Positions 22,980 through 34,673 are shown, counted from the first letter of the stretch. The stretch: DNA of 64,000 nucleotides from Xenoacremonium recifei (GCA_012184525.1 WOFQ01000058.1:164442-228441); one strand, 5' to 3'. Numbers and translations are program-made. The notes: generated by a model from the sequence alone, not told the origin.

Positions 22980-24724
22980 TGCGTGTTACGGCGGAGTTCG
23001 GGAGGTTCAGCAGACCGTCTGACAATAAGGAAAATGCAGAGGACCGGAGAAGGGTATGTTCGCGACCGAGGTGTTCAGCCGCAGGTTGTCGGATGAGTCA
23101 ATGCTGAGCGCTGCCTGGAGGCTGCATGGATGGTGAAGCTCTCCAAAAAATTCCCATGAAGAAACTGAGCTCCATGGCAAGCTCGCAGCACGTGACTGCG
23201 CAGGCAGGTCCCATTTCTGCTTTGCTCCAATTCGTTCCCTCTTGCCTCATTAAGAAGGGCGGAGCGCCGACTATCTCCGCCTTTCATCCCACTGATCGGG
23301 GCCGAAGCGGCACTCACTCATGCTGCCTGTCACTAATTCCTGACCTCGTTTATTCTCCGTGCCTCTCGTACCGGTTTGCCTACCTGGTATGTAAGACTCG
23401 CCAAAGTAACGTGACAATCTATTGAGCAGCGGTCTCGAATCCATTGAATCCAGCTAGGCCGTATTTGGCCATGAGATTGTATTATTCAGCTCTGTCATCG
23501 ACATGCACCAACGGAAGGATTTGTGCGCGTCGCCGAAGTCCACACGACTGAGAGAGACTCTGCAAATGCTGCTCTGCTGCTCGGATGGTCGGGGGCAGAT
23601 TTGTAAGAAATCAGGACGGATCTGGATCGACGAGGCGTTAGCTTCCCCGGAGCTATGAATCACCATCTAACTCGTTAGCCCACAGCAGCAGGCCAGGTTG
23701 ACGAATGGTGTGGAATGAAGCCCGGGGCCGGTGCCATCGAGGAGGACACCCGAAAGCGACATTCTTTCCGGCCGTTGATGAACCCGAGAGAAAGTCCCCC
23801 GCGTTCGGGTCGGTTGGCACGGCCTGGATGCCCCGACGGAATCCCATATGTCGTGCCATTCATTGGGCAGCCACCACGCGAGTCCCCTGGCAGCCTCACG
23901 CCGGGGCATTGTTGGGATGGACCGCCACCCGGCTTTGGTGTGGGACGCCCGGCCTTTATTATGGAGTTAGCAGACGCGAAGACGCACCGGGATTCGGACT
24001 CGAAAGACTTGCGGTTGACCTCTTGACCTCGAAACAGGACGAGGATGTGATGTGATCTGTCCATCGACGCATGGGCAGTTCAGTTCGACCGCAGATCAGC
24101 AGCCGGGTACTTTCTGACGGATGCTCCGTACGCGTACGGAGAATTCTGGGCAATATATCTTTCTTCCTACGGACCAGGCCCTTGTCAGTCATGATGCCTG
24201 CACCAGCTCGAATTAGTTACTCTCTTGAGGGGACTACCCACACCACCCTCAATGAATCCCGCTCCTTGCTCGCTTTCTGAGAGCCAAGTCCGAGCCGAAC
24301 AGACTTGGGACTTGCCTGACTGAACCGGCCGATACCCTTAGTTTCCAGTCCCTGGTCGTTGGGATGATGAATTTCCGTCCTAGTCTTATATATGCTGCCG
24401 CGTCGCAAAACGCTGCTTTTTGCGCTTCTCCTTGTTTGCTAACCTTGAGGCTCGGACTGCCGTTGTTTTGATTTCTGCTCGCCTCTCCCTGATCTCTTCG
24501 TGCACTTTCTTTCGGGGCTCGTTCGACATGTCAACCCGTTGCATTCATTGAACTAATCACATCCTTGCCCAATTCTCTTAAGACTGTCCGTCTTACGAGT
24601 ATCTCCTACGGTCTCCGCAGGCAGGCGACTCTCCCGTTCAGCCGCATTACTCATATAAAGATTCTCGTTGGATCTGAGGGCTCGGGATTGTTGGCTTGCG
24701 TCTTGGACTGAGCAGGAAGAAAAT
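22980..24724. promoter_or_regulatory. Divergent intergenic region, CSL4 and ABC transporter
   Basis: 1.75 kb between the divergent starts of CSL4 and the ABC transporter. Overlapping open frames at about 23650-24060 on both strands show no protein-like features and reflect base composition. The palindrome listed separately lies on the transporter side. The last 250 bp is CT-rich, as expected for a fungal leader. Confidence 0.5.
24124..24141. promoter_or_regulatory. 18-bp perfect palindrome with CCG/CGG triplets
   Basis: The sequence CTCCGTACGCGTACGGAG reads identically on both strands. It contains CCG-N8-CGG, the everted-triplet layout bound by Zn2Cys6 dimers, and resembles an expanded pleiotropic drug-resistance element (TCCGCGGA). 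A CGG at 24118-24120 precedes it and a further TACGGA lies at 24168-24173. It sits about 584 bp upstream of the ABC transporter start. Role as an activator site is inference. Confidence 0.4.
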
Positions 24725-27700
24725 ATGACAGACTCTCGGGACAAGGACCTCGAGGCTCCTGACATTGCTGCCGCCGCCATTCAGCCTGACGATTGCGAAG
24801 ATGGTCGGGTTACCACAGATGAAGAAATTGTTGACCCGTTGAACGAGAAAGCAGAGGACTCAGAGCGGATTGAAGTTACCAAGGCTTCAGACGACGGCAT
24901 CGAAGAGGAAGACCCCAAGTCTCTTGGCCTACACGTAACGAGGACTTCAGCTTCGGCCGCAACTACGGCAACCCGCGTGACCACGGCACCACCAGCAACA
25001 CCAGCCAAGAAGCCATGGTACAAGAAAGTGAACCCCCTACGCTGGGCCGCAGCAGCTCCGGTGCCCGACGAGCGAATCGTCAGCAGAGAGTATCGAGCCA
25101 GCTTCCTCAGTCTATTGACTTTCCAGTGGATGGCGCCTTTGATGACGGTGAGTTTTGCCAACGGCGTTGAGGCGTGCGCCACCACGCGGGAAGCAACGCC
25201 TATTTTCTATATGCTTTTACACCTAGAACGTTGATTGCTAACTGATAACCGGTAGACCGGCTACAAACGATCTCTGGAAGCCAACGACATTTGGCTGGTC
25301 AACCCAGACCGAGGCGCCGATGTCCTGACCCAAAAGGTCAAGGCTTCGTTCCGTCGGCGAGCGGATCGGGGCGACAAGTACCCCTTGCTCTGGGCGCTGC
25401 ATGAGAGCTTCAGTTTCGAATTCTACCTCGGCGGATTCGCTTCGTTGGTCTCCAGTGTAATTGGTGTTATGTCGCCGTTCACCCTCCGATACCTCATCCA
25501 GTTCGCGACCGATGCTTGGGAGGCTCACCACACAGGGAGTCCCGCGCCACCTATCAGTCACGGTGTTGGCCTCGCGGTGGGCATCACCGTCATGCAAATA
25601 TTTCAGAGTTTGGGGACGAATCACTTCATCTACCGCGGTACGATGATCGGCAGTCAGTCTCGAGGTGTTCTCATTGGCATGATCTATGAGAAGTCAATGG
25701 TCATCTCTGGACGGGCCAAAGCTGGCGGCACCAAAGCGACCATGATGCCGGAGGGAGAGGTCACCGATGAAAAGGGGGCTGTGGAGGATGACAACAAAAA
25801 AGGCAAAAAGAAGGAAAAGAAGGGCAAAAAGGGCAAGAAGGGTCAGCCGGAGGACGATGGCGCCGGCTGGGGAAATGGTCGCATCGTCAACCTGATGAGT
25901 GTCGACACGTACCGAATCGACCAAGCTTCTGCCCTCTTCCACCTGACCTGGACTTCGCCCGTCATGTGTCTCATCACATTGGTGGTGCTTGTCATCAACC
26001 TGACATATAGTGCCCTGGCCGGCTTTGCCCTGCTCGTCCTCGGCATGCCGCTGCTGACGCGGGCTATCCGAAGTCTGCTCGTCCGCCGTGGAGCCATCAA
26101 CAAGATTACCGATCAGCGAGTCTCGCTCACGCAGGAGATTCTGCAGTCAGTGCGCTTCGTCAAGTACTTTGGCTGGGAGAAGGCGTTCCTCGGGCGTCTG
26201 GAAGAGTTCCGCGCCAAGGAGATCCATGCCATCCAGATCCTGTTGGCCATTCGAAATGCAATCAACGCGGTCAGCATGTCACTCCCCATCTTCGCGTCCA
26301 TGCTGTCCTTCATTACCTACTCTCTGTCGAACCACGACTTGGCCCCCGCCGAGGTCTTCTCATCGCTTGCTCTGTTCAACGGCCTGCGAGTTCCGCTCAA
26401 TCTCTTGCCATTGGTCCTCGGCAATACTATCGATGCTTGGTCTTCGATCAAGCGTATCCAGAAATTCCTGCTTGAAGAGGAGGCCGAAGAGGATATGATT
26501 ATGGACACCAAGGGTGACGATGCGATCCGGTTAGAGAATGCCTCGTTCACTTGGGAAAGAACTCCGACCCAGCCCGAAGCAGCAGAGAAGCCAGGTCAGA
26601 AGGGCAAGAAGGGGAAGAAAGATACGCCTCCGGTCGAGTCCCGACCAGCTTCCTCTGGAGAAGACACGGCGAGCACCCTCGTGGAGGAGCGCGAGCCGTT
26701 TAAACTCAGCGACATTTCTTTCAAGGCTGACCGCAACGAACTGATTGCTGTCATCGGTTCTGTTGGTAGCGGAAAGAGCTCTCTGTTGTCAGCCCTTGCT
26801 GGAGACATGCGCAAGACCGAGGGCGATGTTATCTTTGGAGCCTCTCGAGCTTTTTGCCCACAGTATGCTTGGATCCAGAACACTACTTTCCAGAACAACA
26901 TCATCTTCGGTAAGCCGATGAATAAGAAATGGTACAAGGAGGTTGTTCGAGCGTATGTTTTCCTCTCTCATCCGTATGAAGGCTTTTGCTAATAATCTTG
27001 TAGCTGTGCTCTTGATGCAGATATCGACATGCTTCCAAGCGGCGATCAGACCGAGATTGGTGAGAGAGGTATCACTATTTCTGGAGGGCAGAAGCAGCGC
27101 CTCAACATTGCTCGCGCCATCTACTTCGATGCTGACATTGTGTTGATGGACGACCCCCTGAGTGCTGTCGATGCCCACGTTGGACGCCACATCTTTGACA
27201 ACGCCATTATGGGGCTGATGAAGGACAAGTGCCGCATTCTCGCGACGCATCAGCTCTGGGTGCTCAACCGCTGCGATAGGATCATCTGGATGGAGGGTGG
27301 CAAGATCCAGGCTGTTGATACGTTTGAGAATCTCATGGGGGAGCACAAGGGCTTCCAGTCGCTGATGGAGACGACGGCCATTGAAAAGAAGGAAGACAAA
27401 AAGGAGGATGAAAAGAAGGATGAGGGTGACGGAAAGGAGAAGAAGAAGAAAAAGGGCGCCGCGCTCATGACACAGGAGGAGCGTGCCGTCTCGAGTGTCC
27501 CCTGGTCGGTCTACGGAGCGTATGTCAGCTCGTCAGGAACCATCTTCAACGCCGTGCTGGTGGGCTTGACGCTGCTGCTGTCTCAGGGGGCCAACATCAT
27601 GACCAGTCTGTGGCTCAGCTACTGGACGTCGGACAGGTACGGCATGTCGACCGGCGCCTACATCGGCATCTACGCGGCGCTGGGAGCGTCTCAGGCGCTG

Positions 27701-29281
27701 CTGATGTTCGCCTTTTCAGTCATGCTGTCCGTCTTTGGCACGCGGTCAAGCAAGCTGATGCTGCGCCAGGCCGTGACAAGGGTTCTCCGGGCGCCGATGA
27801 GCTTCTTCGACACGACGCCCCTGGGCCGCATCACGAACCGCTTCTCGCGCGACGTCGACGTCATGGACAACAACCTGACGGATGCGATGCGCATGTTCTT
27901 CCTGACCATGGGCATGGTGACGGCGGTGTTTGCGCTCATCATCGCCTACTTCCACTGGTTCGCCATTGCGCTGGTGCCGCTGTACACGCTGTTCATCTTC
28001 GCGGCCTCCTACTACCGCGCCTCGGCTCGTGAGGTCAAGCGCTTCGAGTCGGTGCTGCGCTCGCACGTCTTCGCCAAGTTCGGCGAGGGCCTCAGCGGCG
28101 TGGCATCGATCCGCGCATACGGGCTTCGGGACCGGTTCATCACGGAGCTGAGGACGTCCATCGATGAGATGAACGCCGCCTACTACCTGACGTTCGCCAA
28201 CCAGCGCTGGCTATCGATCAGACTGGACCTCATTGGCAACATGCTCGTCTTCACGGTGGGAATCCTAGTCGTGACCAGCCGTTTCTCGGTCAACCCATCC
28301 ATCGGCGGCCTCGTGCTGAGCTACATCCTGGCTATCGTCGGTATGATGCAGTTCTCGGTGCGGCAGCTAGCTGAGGTCGAGAACGCCATGAACGCGGTCG
28401 AGCGCCTCTACTATTATGCCACGGAGATCGATGAGGAGGCGCCCTCGCACACGGTGCCGGTGCGCGACTCGTGGCCGGAGAAGGGCGAGATCATCTTCAA
28501 CAACGTCGAGATGCGATACCGCGAGAACCTGCCGCTGGTGCTTCAGGGGCTGACAATGCACGTCCAGGGCGGCGAGCGCATCGGCATCGTCGGCCGCACC
28601 GGCGCCGGCAAGAGTTCCATCATGAGCACGCTGTTCCGCCTGGTCGAGATCTCGGGCGGCTCCATCACCATCGACGGGCTCAACATCTCGACCCTGGGGC
28701 TGCATGACCTGCGCTCGCGCCTGGCCATCATCCCACAGGACCCGACCCTGTTCCGCGGCACTGTGCGCAGCAACCTGGATCCCTTCAGCGAGCACGATGA
28801 CATGGCGCTCTGGTCAGCCCTGCGCCAGGCCGATCTGGTGCCGGCAGATGCTTCCCCGACGGACCGTGCCGCCGACGGCTCGCGCATCACGCTCGACACC
28901 ATCGTCGAGGAAGACGGCCTCAACTTCTCGCTCGGCCAGCGACAGCTCATGGCCCTCGCCCGCGCCCTCGTCCGCGGCTCGCAGATCATCGTGTGCGACG
29001 AGGCCACCTCCAGCGTCGACATGGAGACGGACGACAAGATCCAGGCCACCATGGCGCAGGGCTTCCGCGGCAAGACGCTGCTGTGCATCGCGCATCGGCT
29101 GCGCACCATCGTCGGCTATGACCGCATCTGCGTCATGGATGCCGGCCGCATCGCCGAGCTGGACACGCCGCTGGCGCTGTGGAAGCAGGGCGGCATCTTC
29201 CGCGGAATGTGTGACCGCAGCGGCATTCGGGTGGAGGACTTTAAGGGGGGCGTCGACGAGGCGGGAGAGGGCTCGTCATGA
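24725..29281 (+). CDS. ABC-C (MRP/Yor1-type) multidrug transporter
   Basis: Full-length ABC exporter of subfamily C, closest in layout to yeast Yor1: two TMD-NBD halves and no extra N-terminal TMD0. Exons 24725-25147, 25256-26952 and 27004-29281 give 1465 aa. NBD1 has Walker A GSVGSGKSS (about residue 641), signature SGGQKQR (about 732) and Walker B VLMDDPLSAVD. NBD2 has Walker A GRTGAGKSS (about 1236), signature FSLGQRQ and Walker B IVCDEATSSVD. Both sites look catalytically complete in Walker motifs. Likely acts at the plasma membrane in ATP-driven efflux of drugs or organic anions; substrate unknown. Three lysine-rich low-complexity stretches are inserted: in TMD1 (25794-25845), before NBD1 (26594-26622) and in the inter-half linker (27385-27456). 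From about 27.5 kb the codons end in C or G far more often than in the first half. Confidence 0.93.
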
Positions 29282-29999
29282 GTTTATGAATGGACATAGA
29301 TAATTCGCTGCAAGGAACATACTAGGATACAAAAAGGCAATCAATGGATCATGTTTGGGATCATGCGTGTCATCACCCGTGCTACTATCGTACAGTACAG
29401 CCTCTTCACAAGTCCCAAAACGCTGCCGTCTCTGCATTAATACGGGATAGTCCAACTACTTACTATACTACTGCTCTGCACCTTATTCAACAGGAACAAC
29501 CAAATATGTACACTCAGAAGAAAGTCCCCAGCGCTGCTCTATGCAACTCTTCCCCCCCCTTCTCATGTCCAAGGTCGGGGGAAAAGATCCAATGCCTCAT
29601 GCACAACCCGATACTCAAAACACAGCATAAGCCACCCGGTCTCACAGGCGGCTGGAACCGCTAAACCGTGCCGGGGGGCTGTTGCAAAAAAAAAAAAAGC
29701 ATAAACCAAAAATGACTGTACGGTAAACAAGAAGACAAAAAAGTATCCATAAGGGTTGTGTTCCCCTGAGTGCCGTCCGGTCCATGACGCCGCGTTTTAA
29801 ATACGAATCAATAAACCCCGCCGTTCCCCCCTGCCCGCCGAAACACCGTCTTTCTCTTTTTTCTTCTTTTTGGTAATGGAGGTGAGGTAGCCCATCATCA
29901 TGGTGCTGTGGCGTCTGAAGCGCTCCGACTTCGAGCGCATGTACGAATGCTTCAAGGTGTACCTCTGGATCTTCGGCTTCTGCCTGTTAATCGTGCTGT
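29282..29999. other. Convergent intergenic region with poly-A run
   Basis: 718 bp between the ABC transporter stop and the stop of the minus-strand membrane protein. A 12-nt A run lies at 29687-29698. A frame starting at 29920 begins with a hydrophobic stretch, but it runs into the antisense of the next gene and is not supported as a gene. Confidence 0.5.
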
Positions 30000-31208
30000 T
30001 TAGAATCTGTTCTGAGGTCCCGGAGAACCACGACCATAGCCCGAGTGACGATGACTGGATGACGGAGGCATTTGAGGTGGTGGAAACGCCGACGGATCGT
30101 CTGCTAGTAAGTCGTCCAAGAAGGCACTGGGGGCACGCTGACTGGGAGGTCTGTTCAGATTGAGCGACGAGGAGCTGATGTCGCGCCGGGCGTGAAACGA
30201 TGGCGAATCTGGGGGACTGGGGTTGAGCGTGTGGCGCGAGGGGTTGCTGCCGAAGTGCCCGCGCGAGTCCGGCCGCAGGTTCGTCAGACTAATCGAGTGT
30301 TCGTGATTCGGCCCTGGCGACGAATTACCCGCCGCGTAGAAGCCTGAGGGCAGGAAGGTCGAGCCGCGGTTCCCGGGGTTGCCAGAGGCGGCGGCCGTGG
30401 GCGAGAAGAAGAGGTTGGAGGCGGAGGGATTCGACGAGGGCACACCGGGTGCGCGGTTGGTCCGTCGCACGCCGCGGCCGGCTGAGAGGGACATGGTCGA
30501 GGCGTTGTCGGTGTACTTGTAGAAGGGGGCGGGAGGCGCCGGGAAGCCGGCCTTCTGGTTGGCATCGTGCTGGGCCTTGGCGGCGCGCTCGACGGACCGG
30601 TGCAGCATGAAGCCGATGATAGCACGCCAGAGCAGGATTCCGAGACCGAAGGCGCCCAGGATAGCGCCCACCGCGATGAAGACGGTGCCGTCAGGCGCCG
30701 ACGAGTGCCTCATGAAGGGCGCGTTGCTGGTGGGAGGCACCGAGGCCGGCGGATACGTGGGAATGGCGTCCGAGTCGGTCAGCGTGGGAAGACCGGTGAG
30801 CCCGGAGTCGGTGCCGGTCGAGGAGGCAGCTGAGGCGCTGGAAGACGACGTCGTGGTCGAACTGCTCAAGTCGGGCAGCGAGGATGATGATCCAGCCGAG
30901 GACGAGGCTGAGGACGTCGAGGTTGAGGAAGTGCTCGAGGTTGTCTTTGCGACGCTGGTGGTGCTAGCAGCCTTAGCCGTGGTCGCCGCGGCTGAACTCT
31001 TGTCTGCTGCCGATGTCGTCTTCGCAGCCGCTGCCGTTGATTTGCTGTCATCGGCCGTCGTCTTGGCGTTGGAGTCGGCTGAGGAGTTGTCCGAGTTGTC
31101 GCTGCTGCTGTCCTTGTTCGCCGCGAAGACAGGCCTGGGATAGAACGCGATGCCTGTCAAGAGCGTCAAGAGCAGCGCCCGCTCCGGGAGGTAGTTGGTC
31201 GGCCGCAT
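30000..31208 (-). CDS. Ser/Thr-rich single-pass membrane protein, Csi2/Prm5-like
   Basis: Intronless, 402 aa. Residues 1-29 form a signal peptide (LLLTLLTGIAFY core, likely cleavage after VFA). Residues 30-170 are almost entirely Ser, Thr, Ala and Asp, a mucin-like stretch expected to be heavily O-mannosylated. One transmembrane helix follows at about 175-197 (VFIAVGAILGAFGLGILLW) and then a basic juxtamembrane HRSVERAA. The 200-residue tail is Ser/Pro/Asn-rich with a Leu/Asp patch FLDDLLADDP near the end. The layout, especially the TM and flanking HRSV, resembles fungal Csi2 and Prm5/YNL058C-type proteins, linked to cell-wall stress and the vacuole or plasma membrane. That assignment rests on pattern memory and is moderate at best. 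Wall-stress sensors of the WSC type share the layout, but no WSC cysteine domain is present. Confidence 0.65.
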   Translation of the reverse strand: MRPTNYLPERALLLTLLTGIAFYPRPVFAANKDSSSDNSDNSSADSNAKTTADDSKSTAAAAKTTSAADKSSAAATTAKAASTTSVAKTTSSTSSTSTSSASSSAGSSSSLPDLSSSTTTSSSSASAASSTGTDSGLTGLPTLTDSDAIPTYPPASVPPTSNAPFMRHSSAPDGTVFIAVGAILGAFGLGILLWRAIIGFMLHRSVERAAKAQHDANQKAGFPAPPAPFYKYTDNASTMSLSAGRGVRRTNRAPGVPSSNPSASNLFFSPTAAASGNPGNRGSTFLPSGFYAAGNSSPGPNHEHSISLTNLRPDSRGHFGSNPSRHTLNPSPPDSPSFHARRDISSSSLNLNRPPSQRAPSAFLDDLLADDPSAFPPPQMPPSSSHRHSGYGRGSPGPQNRF

Positions 31209-32609
31209 GGTCGCGCGACTGAGCCGGGTCAGAGGATGAGTGGCCTGGTGGTGAAAACGGCGTATACGGATAGCGATGAGGCCTCGCTCGGCAGGAGAGT
31301 AATGGTGTCGGAGGAGAGGGTGTTCGAGAAAGAGAGATTGCCGCGGGAGGCTATCGCTTCGATAATGTTTCGTCTGCCCTTCGATATTCGCTGAGCGAGG
31401 GCGGGATTGGCGTCGTCAGGGAAGCGAAGGGGTAGCGAAGGAAGCCCCGGGGTTGCGCGAGTGAGAGAGAGAGCGTGCGAGAAACGAGAGAGCGTGACAA
31501 CGAAATATTGTTACTGGTGTCAAGGAACGGAGTTGCGACAAGAAACGAAAGAAGGAAAAGATGCAACCAAGATGCTACAGAAGCATGTTCCACGACAGCA
31601 GAAGGACTCTGGAAGAGGCTTGGCTGGCTGACGATAAATTGCGTGCGTGCGTGTGTGTCAGGGTCAGGATAGGACGGGACGGGATGAGATGGATGGATCG
31701 AATGGTGGAGGGAGAGCCCGGCTAGGGAGAGAAAATAGGAGACCGTCTGAGAAGGAAGTCCACCGTCTCAAACGGGTTAGGGGGGCGACTGCGACCGAGA
31801 CTGCCGCTGTAACACGGGGGACGGAGCGCTGTAGCGTGGCCTAGCTGGGCGGCTGACAGTGGGTTTTTGCTGGGTTTTTACGAGGCGTTGCCACTGAGGG
31901 CATTCCATTGTGTGTCGATTCTATTTCTGTATGTGCCTGGTTGCTCAGTCGATGGAGTTGGGGTTGCGCCGCGCACGCAGACGTCAACATATACATACGC
32001 AATTAATTGAAAATCCTGTATTTTGTGTAAGACGACGCTCCCCCGGAATTCCATTCCCTGCAGCTGCCATCACCCGCGTACAGCCCCAGCAGACACCGCA
32101 TGATGCAACGTTGGCCGTTCATTCATCACAACGGCCGCTTCGTCTGGGGCGTCATGACTGGCTGCCACCGGGTCTGTTCCAGGGCCATCGCCAGATTTCC
32201 AGGGTCCATCCCTTGGACGCTCTCGCGCTGAATGGCCCCGACCGCTTGAACTGCTCGGGGTTCCTTGTTTTGATTGATAAATGGGCGGAGAGGATTTGCG
32301 TGAGGTGACCTGTCAGCGGGATGAATCCTGCTTCCTCATGCCCCACACGCCAGATGCTGCGCATTGTTAGCCGCTGTGCTACCAGCGCCAAAAGTCTCAC
32401 GTGACAAGCCTCTCAAGCCACACCGGGCTCAGCTCCCCAGCCTCAGCTGCCACTTAGTCGTCATCTTCCCGACCTCAGCCTCCACTCCCGAGCTATCCCA
32501 CCTGTGACCTCCAACAACGACATTGTGACATCTCGACCTCGACCGCCATCCGATCTGCGCCCTCTCACCTCGAATCCTTTGTAGCAATCATCTCCTCGTG
32601 ACCGCAAGA
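31209..32609. promoter_or_regulatory. Divergent intergenic region, membrane protein and VPS68
   Basis: 1.4 kb between two divergent start codons. The minus-gene side (31420-31800) is purine-rich on the plus strand (GAGAGAGAG at 31465 and GGATGGAT at 31692), so CT-rich in the direction of transcription of the minus gene. The VPS68 side (32430-32609) is CT-rich on the plus strand. No gene was seen between. Confidence 0.5.
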
Positions 32610-33336
32610 ATGGAGGAGGAGCGTCTCTGGAAGTTCAGGCGGCCTGAGTGGATGAACAGCGTCGCTGCCCGCAACGCAGGCATCTATTCTGCTGGAGCTC
32701 TGGTACGTTGTCAGATTCCCAGCCATCATGCGCCGGGTCTGCGTCGCTTCAGCGGAAAAGGCCTTATGCGCTTCTTTGCCATATGAGAACGCCCGCAGAC
32801 TCTGGCGTTGCTGCTGACTGCTTCGTCTTACATGCGCCCGCTGACAATCTGCCTCGCAGTTCTCCCTCGCCTTCTACGTGATGCTCGACTCGGCCGTGTG
32901 GTCCAAGTCGCCTAAGAACGGCTCCAACGTGCACGTCAAATTCGTCGACTGGCTGCCGCTGCTGTTCTCCAGCCTGGGCATGCTCATCATCAACTCGGTC
33001 GAGAAGCAGCGCCTGAGCGCCGACTCGTTCAGCTATAGTGGCTCTGGCGTCGCCTGGAAGGCTCGCGTGGTGCTGTTCCTCGGCTTTGCCGCGCTGGCCG
33101 GTGGCATGGCGGGCGGCGTGACGGTCTTCGTCCTCAAGTTCGTCGTGCCAAGCGTAGGCATGCCGGCGCTGGGCATGGGCATTGAGAACGTTGTGAGCAA
33201 TGCGCTGGTAGGCTTTAGGTGAGTTGCCCAGACATCACATGTGGTTGAATACCAGAATACTGATTCAAACAGCTCGGTTGTGCTTTGGGTCAGCCAGAAC
33301 ATGGAGGACGAGTACTCCTACAACCTGTCCCTCTAA
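32610..33336 (+). CDS. VPS68: Vacuolar sorting protein Vps68 (UPF0220/TMEM50 family)
   Basis: Small four-helix membrane protein that works with the ESCRT-linked Vps55-Vps68 complex in late-endosome to vacuole transport. Exons 32610-32702, 32860-33218 and 33273-33336 give 171 aa. The N-terminus has the family pattern of a short cytosolic segment with a Trp (RRPEWMNS), followed by hydrophobic helices at about residues 22-45, 55-72, 95-120 and 140-160. The end reads SQNMEDEYSYNLSL, matching the conserved closing segment of the family. Intron 1 (157 nt) is longer than most here and has a CTGAC branch point near its acceptor. All introns are GT-AG and the phases close. Confidence 0.9.
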
Positions 33337-33990
33337 GCCGGTCGAAGAAGTGACGCGGTGGGAATATAAGTAGCAAGGAAGAGACGGCGCACTGCTGGGG
33401 GGTTGGCTACTAGATCGCGAAGAACGATGAGCGCCTTCAGTGTATGAATAGCTGGGCGGATTAGTTCGATACAGCATGGGTTTTGGTGGAGTTATCAGTA
33501 ATGTCCTGATTTTCCTTTATCTTCGGACCCGGCGGCTCGTCATGGACATGTCCCATCTCTCTGCCCCTGGGGAGATCCAAAGGATGATTCAAGAACTATA
33601 GGAGTATCTGTCATGAGCAATCATTGGTCTATTAGCGTTATTTTATTATATCTATCAGTTCCCAATGTTACTGCTTCCAGGCCCCCTGCCTTCACAGACT
33701 ACCACAATGAAGCTATAGCCGCAATTGAGTAGGAAATGATTTAATGCAATACGAAAGTACTTCGAAGCAACAATTGCAAAATTTCATCGTATCAAACCTT
33801 TCCTATCGTATAAGTTAAGGAGTTAGGTAAGTCCATAGAGGATTAGGGTGGTCAAGAAGAATGCGGCGCTTAGAATCCATGACCCCACCATCCATCGAAA
33901 GTAAACATTCCACCTCCAACATCACCACCGCCTTATAACTTCCCTCTGCTCCTTTCTCTCCCGCCACAAGCACAGCTCCTACAATCTACA
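33337..33990. other. Intergenic region
   Basis: 654 bp between VPS68 and the next plus-strand gene. It is AT-richer than its surroundings (33640-33830). It presumably holds the VPS68 3' UTR and the next promoter. Nothing else was seen. Confidence 0.5.
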
Positions 33991-34566
33991 ATGGCAGACC
34001 GACCGCGCTCCACCAACCCTTCGGGCTCCTCCCGCGCGCGAGTCACTGCCGCCAGCGTCCGCCGCAACCTCTTCCAGAGCCAGCTGACCCGGCGGCCGAC
34101 AGCAGCGGCGACGTCCAACTCGACCGAGACGCTGCGCCTGGACGTCGATGTGCTGTCCGACACGTCCGAGATTGTTGTCCGCGACAAGCACGGCGAGATT
34201 GAGATGGGCGACCCGCCAACGCCTGTGATGGAGGACGAGGACGAGGTGCCGCTGGATGACCGCCAGGAACACGAGAGTATGGGCTATTGTATCCGAGGGC
34301 TGGTTTGTTTGCTGATGTGTGCTTGCTTTAGAGGAAAGACAGCGGTTGGCTGAGGCGGTTAAGCACCATCAGATCAACCACAGTGCCGTCCCGAACCAAC
34401 CTGAAGGTCCGTTCGTTCGGACCCGAGACGTCGAATCACGAACCGTCCGTTACTGACAGACCTTGTAGAACTACTCGAAGCCGTCCGCGCAAGCCTAAGG
34501 GCCAAAGTTGCTGCACTGGCTGAAGACAATTGGATGTTCGAAGCAGAAGAGCAACCACGAGGATAA
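33991..34566 (+). CDS. Conserved-looking 152-aa protein of unknown function
   Basis: I do not recognise this protein. Three exons, 33991-34276, 34332-34406 and 34469-34566, join in phase to 152 aa. The first intron is ordinary. The second has a weak donor (GTCCGT) but a good branch point and TGTAG acceptor, and skipping it breaks the frame. Residues 1-45 are Ser/Thr/Arg-rich with a basic patch (SRARVTAASVRRN). The middle is acidic (VMEDEDEVPLDD). Residues about 93-145 look helical and amphipathic (ERQRLAEAVKHH, LLEAVRASLRAKVAALAED), suggesting a small partner in a coiled-coil complex. No membrane segment or signal peptide. Convergent with GET4, with 107 bp between stops. Confidence 0.6.
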
Positions 34567-34673
34567 CCAGCCCTTGCCATGCTGGATGCCTCTGTCTATG
34601 TTTGTTACGCTCAGCCATTGCTATGATACATATGCTCCCTTTAACGCTCATCATCGTCATCACGTCGTTGCAT

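Noticed and set aside
23660..24064. Overlapping 116- and 129-aa frames between CSL4 and the ABC transporter
   Set aside because: Open in several frames on both strands at once with no family features. Probably promoter DNA of unusual composition.
28543..29303. 188-aa minus and 199-aa plus alternative frames over NBD2 of the ABC transporter
   Set aside because: They overlap intact Walker A, signature and Walker B motifs in the main frame. Extreme C-ending codon use opens all frames.
29900..30163. Plus-strand frame beginning with a hydrophobic helix (MVLWRLKR...)
   Set aside because: Its second half is exactly antisense to the C-terminus of the minus-strand membrane protein and the first half lies in the convergent 3' region. 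No splice or family support.
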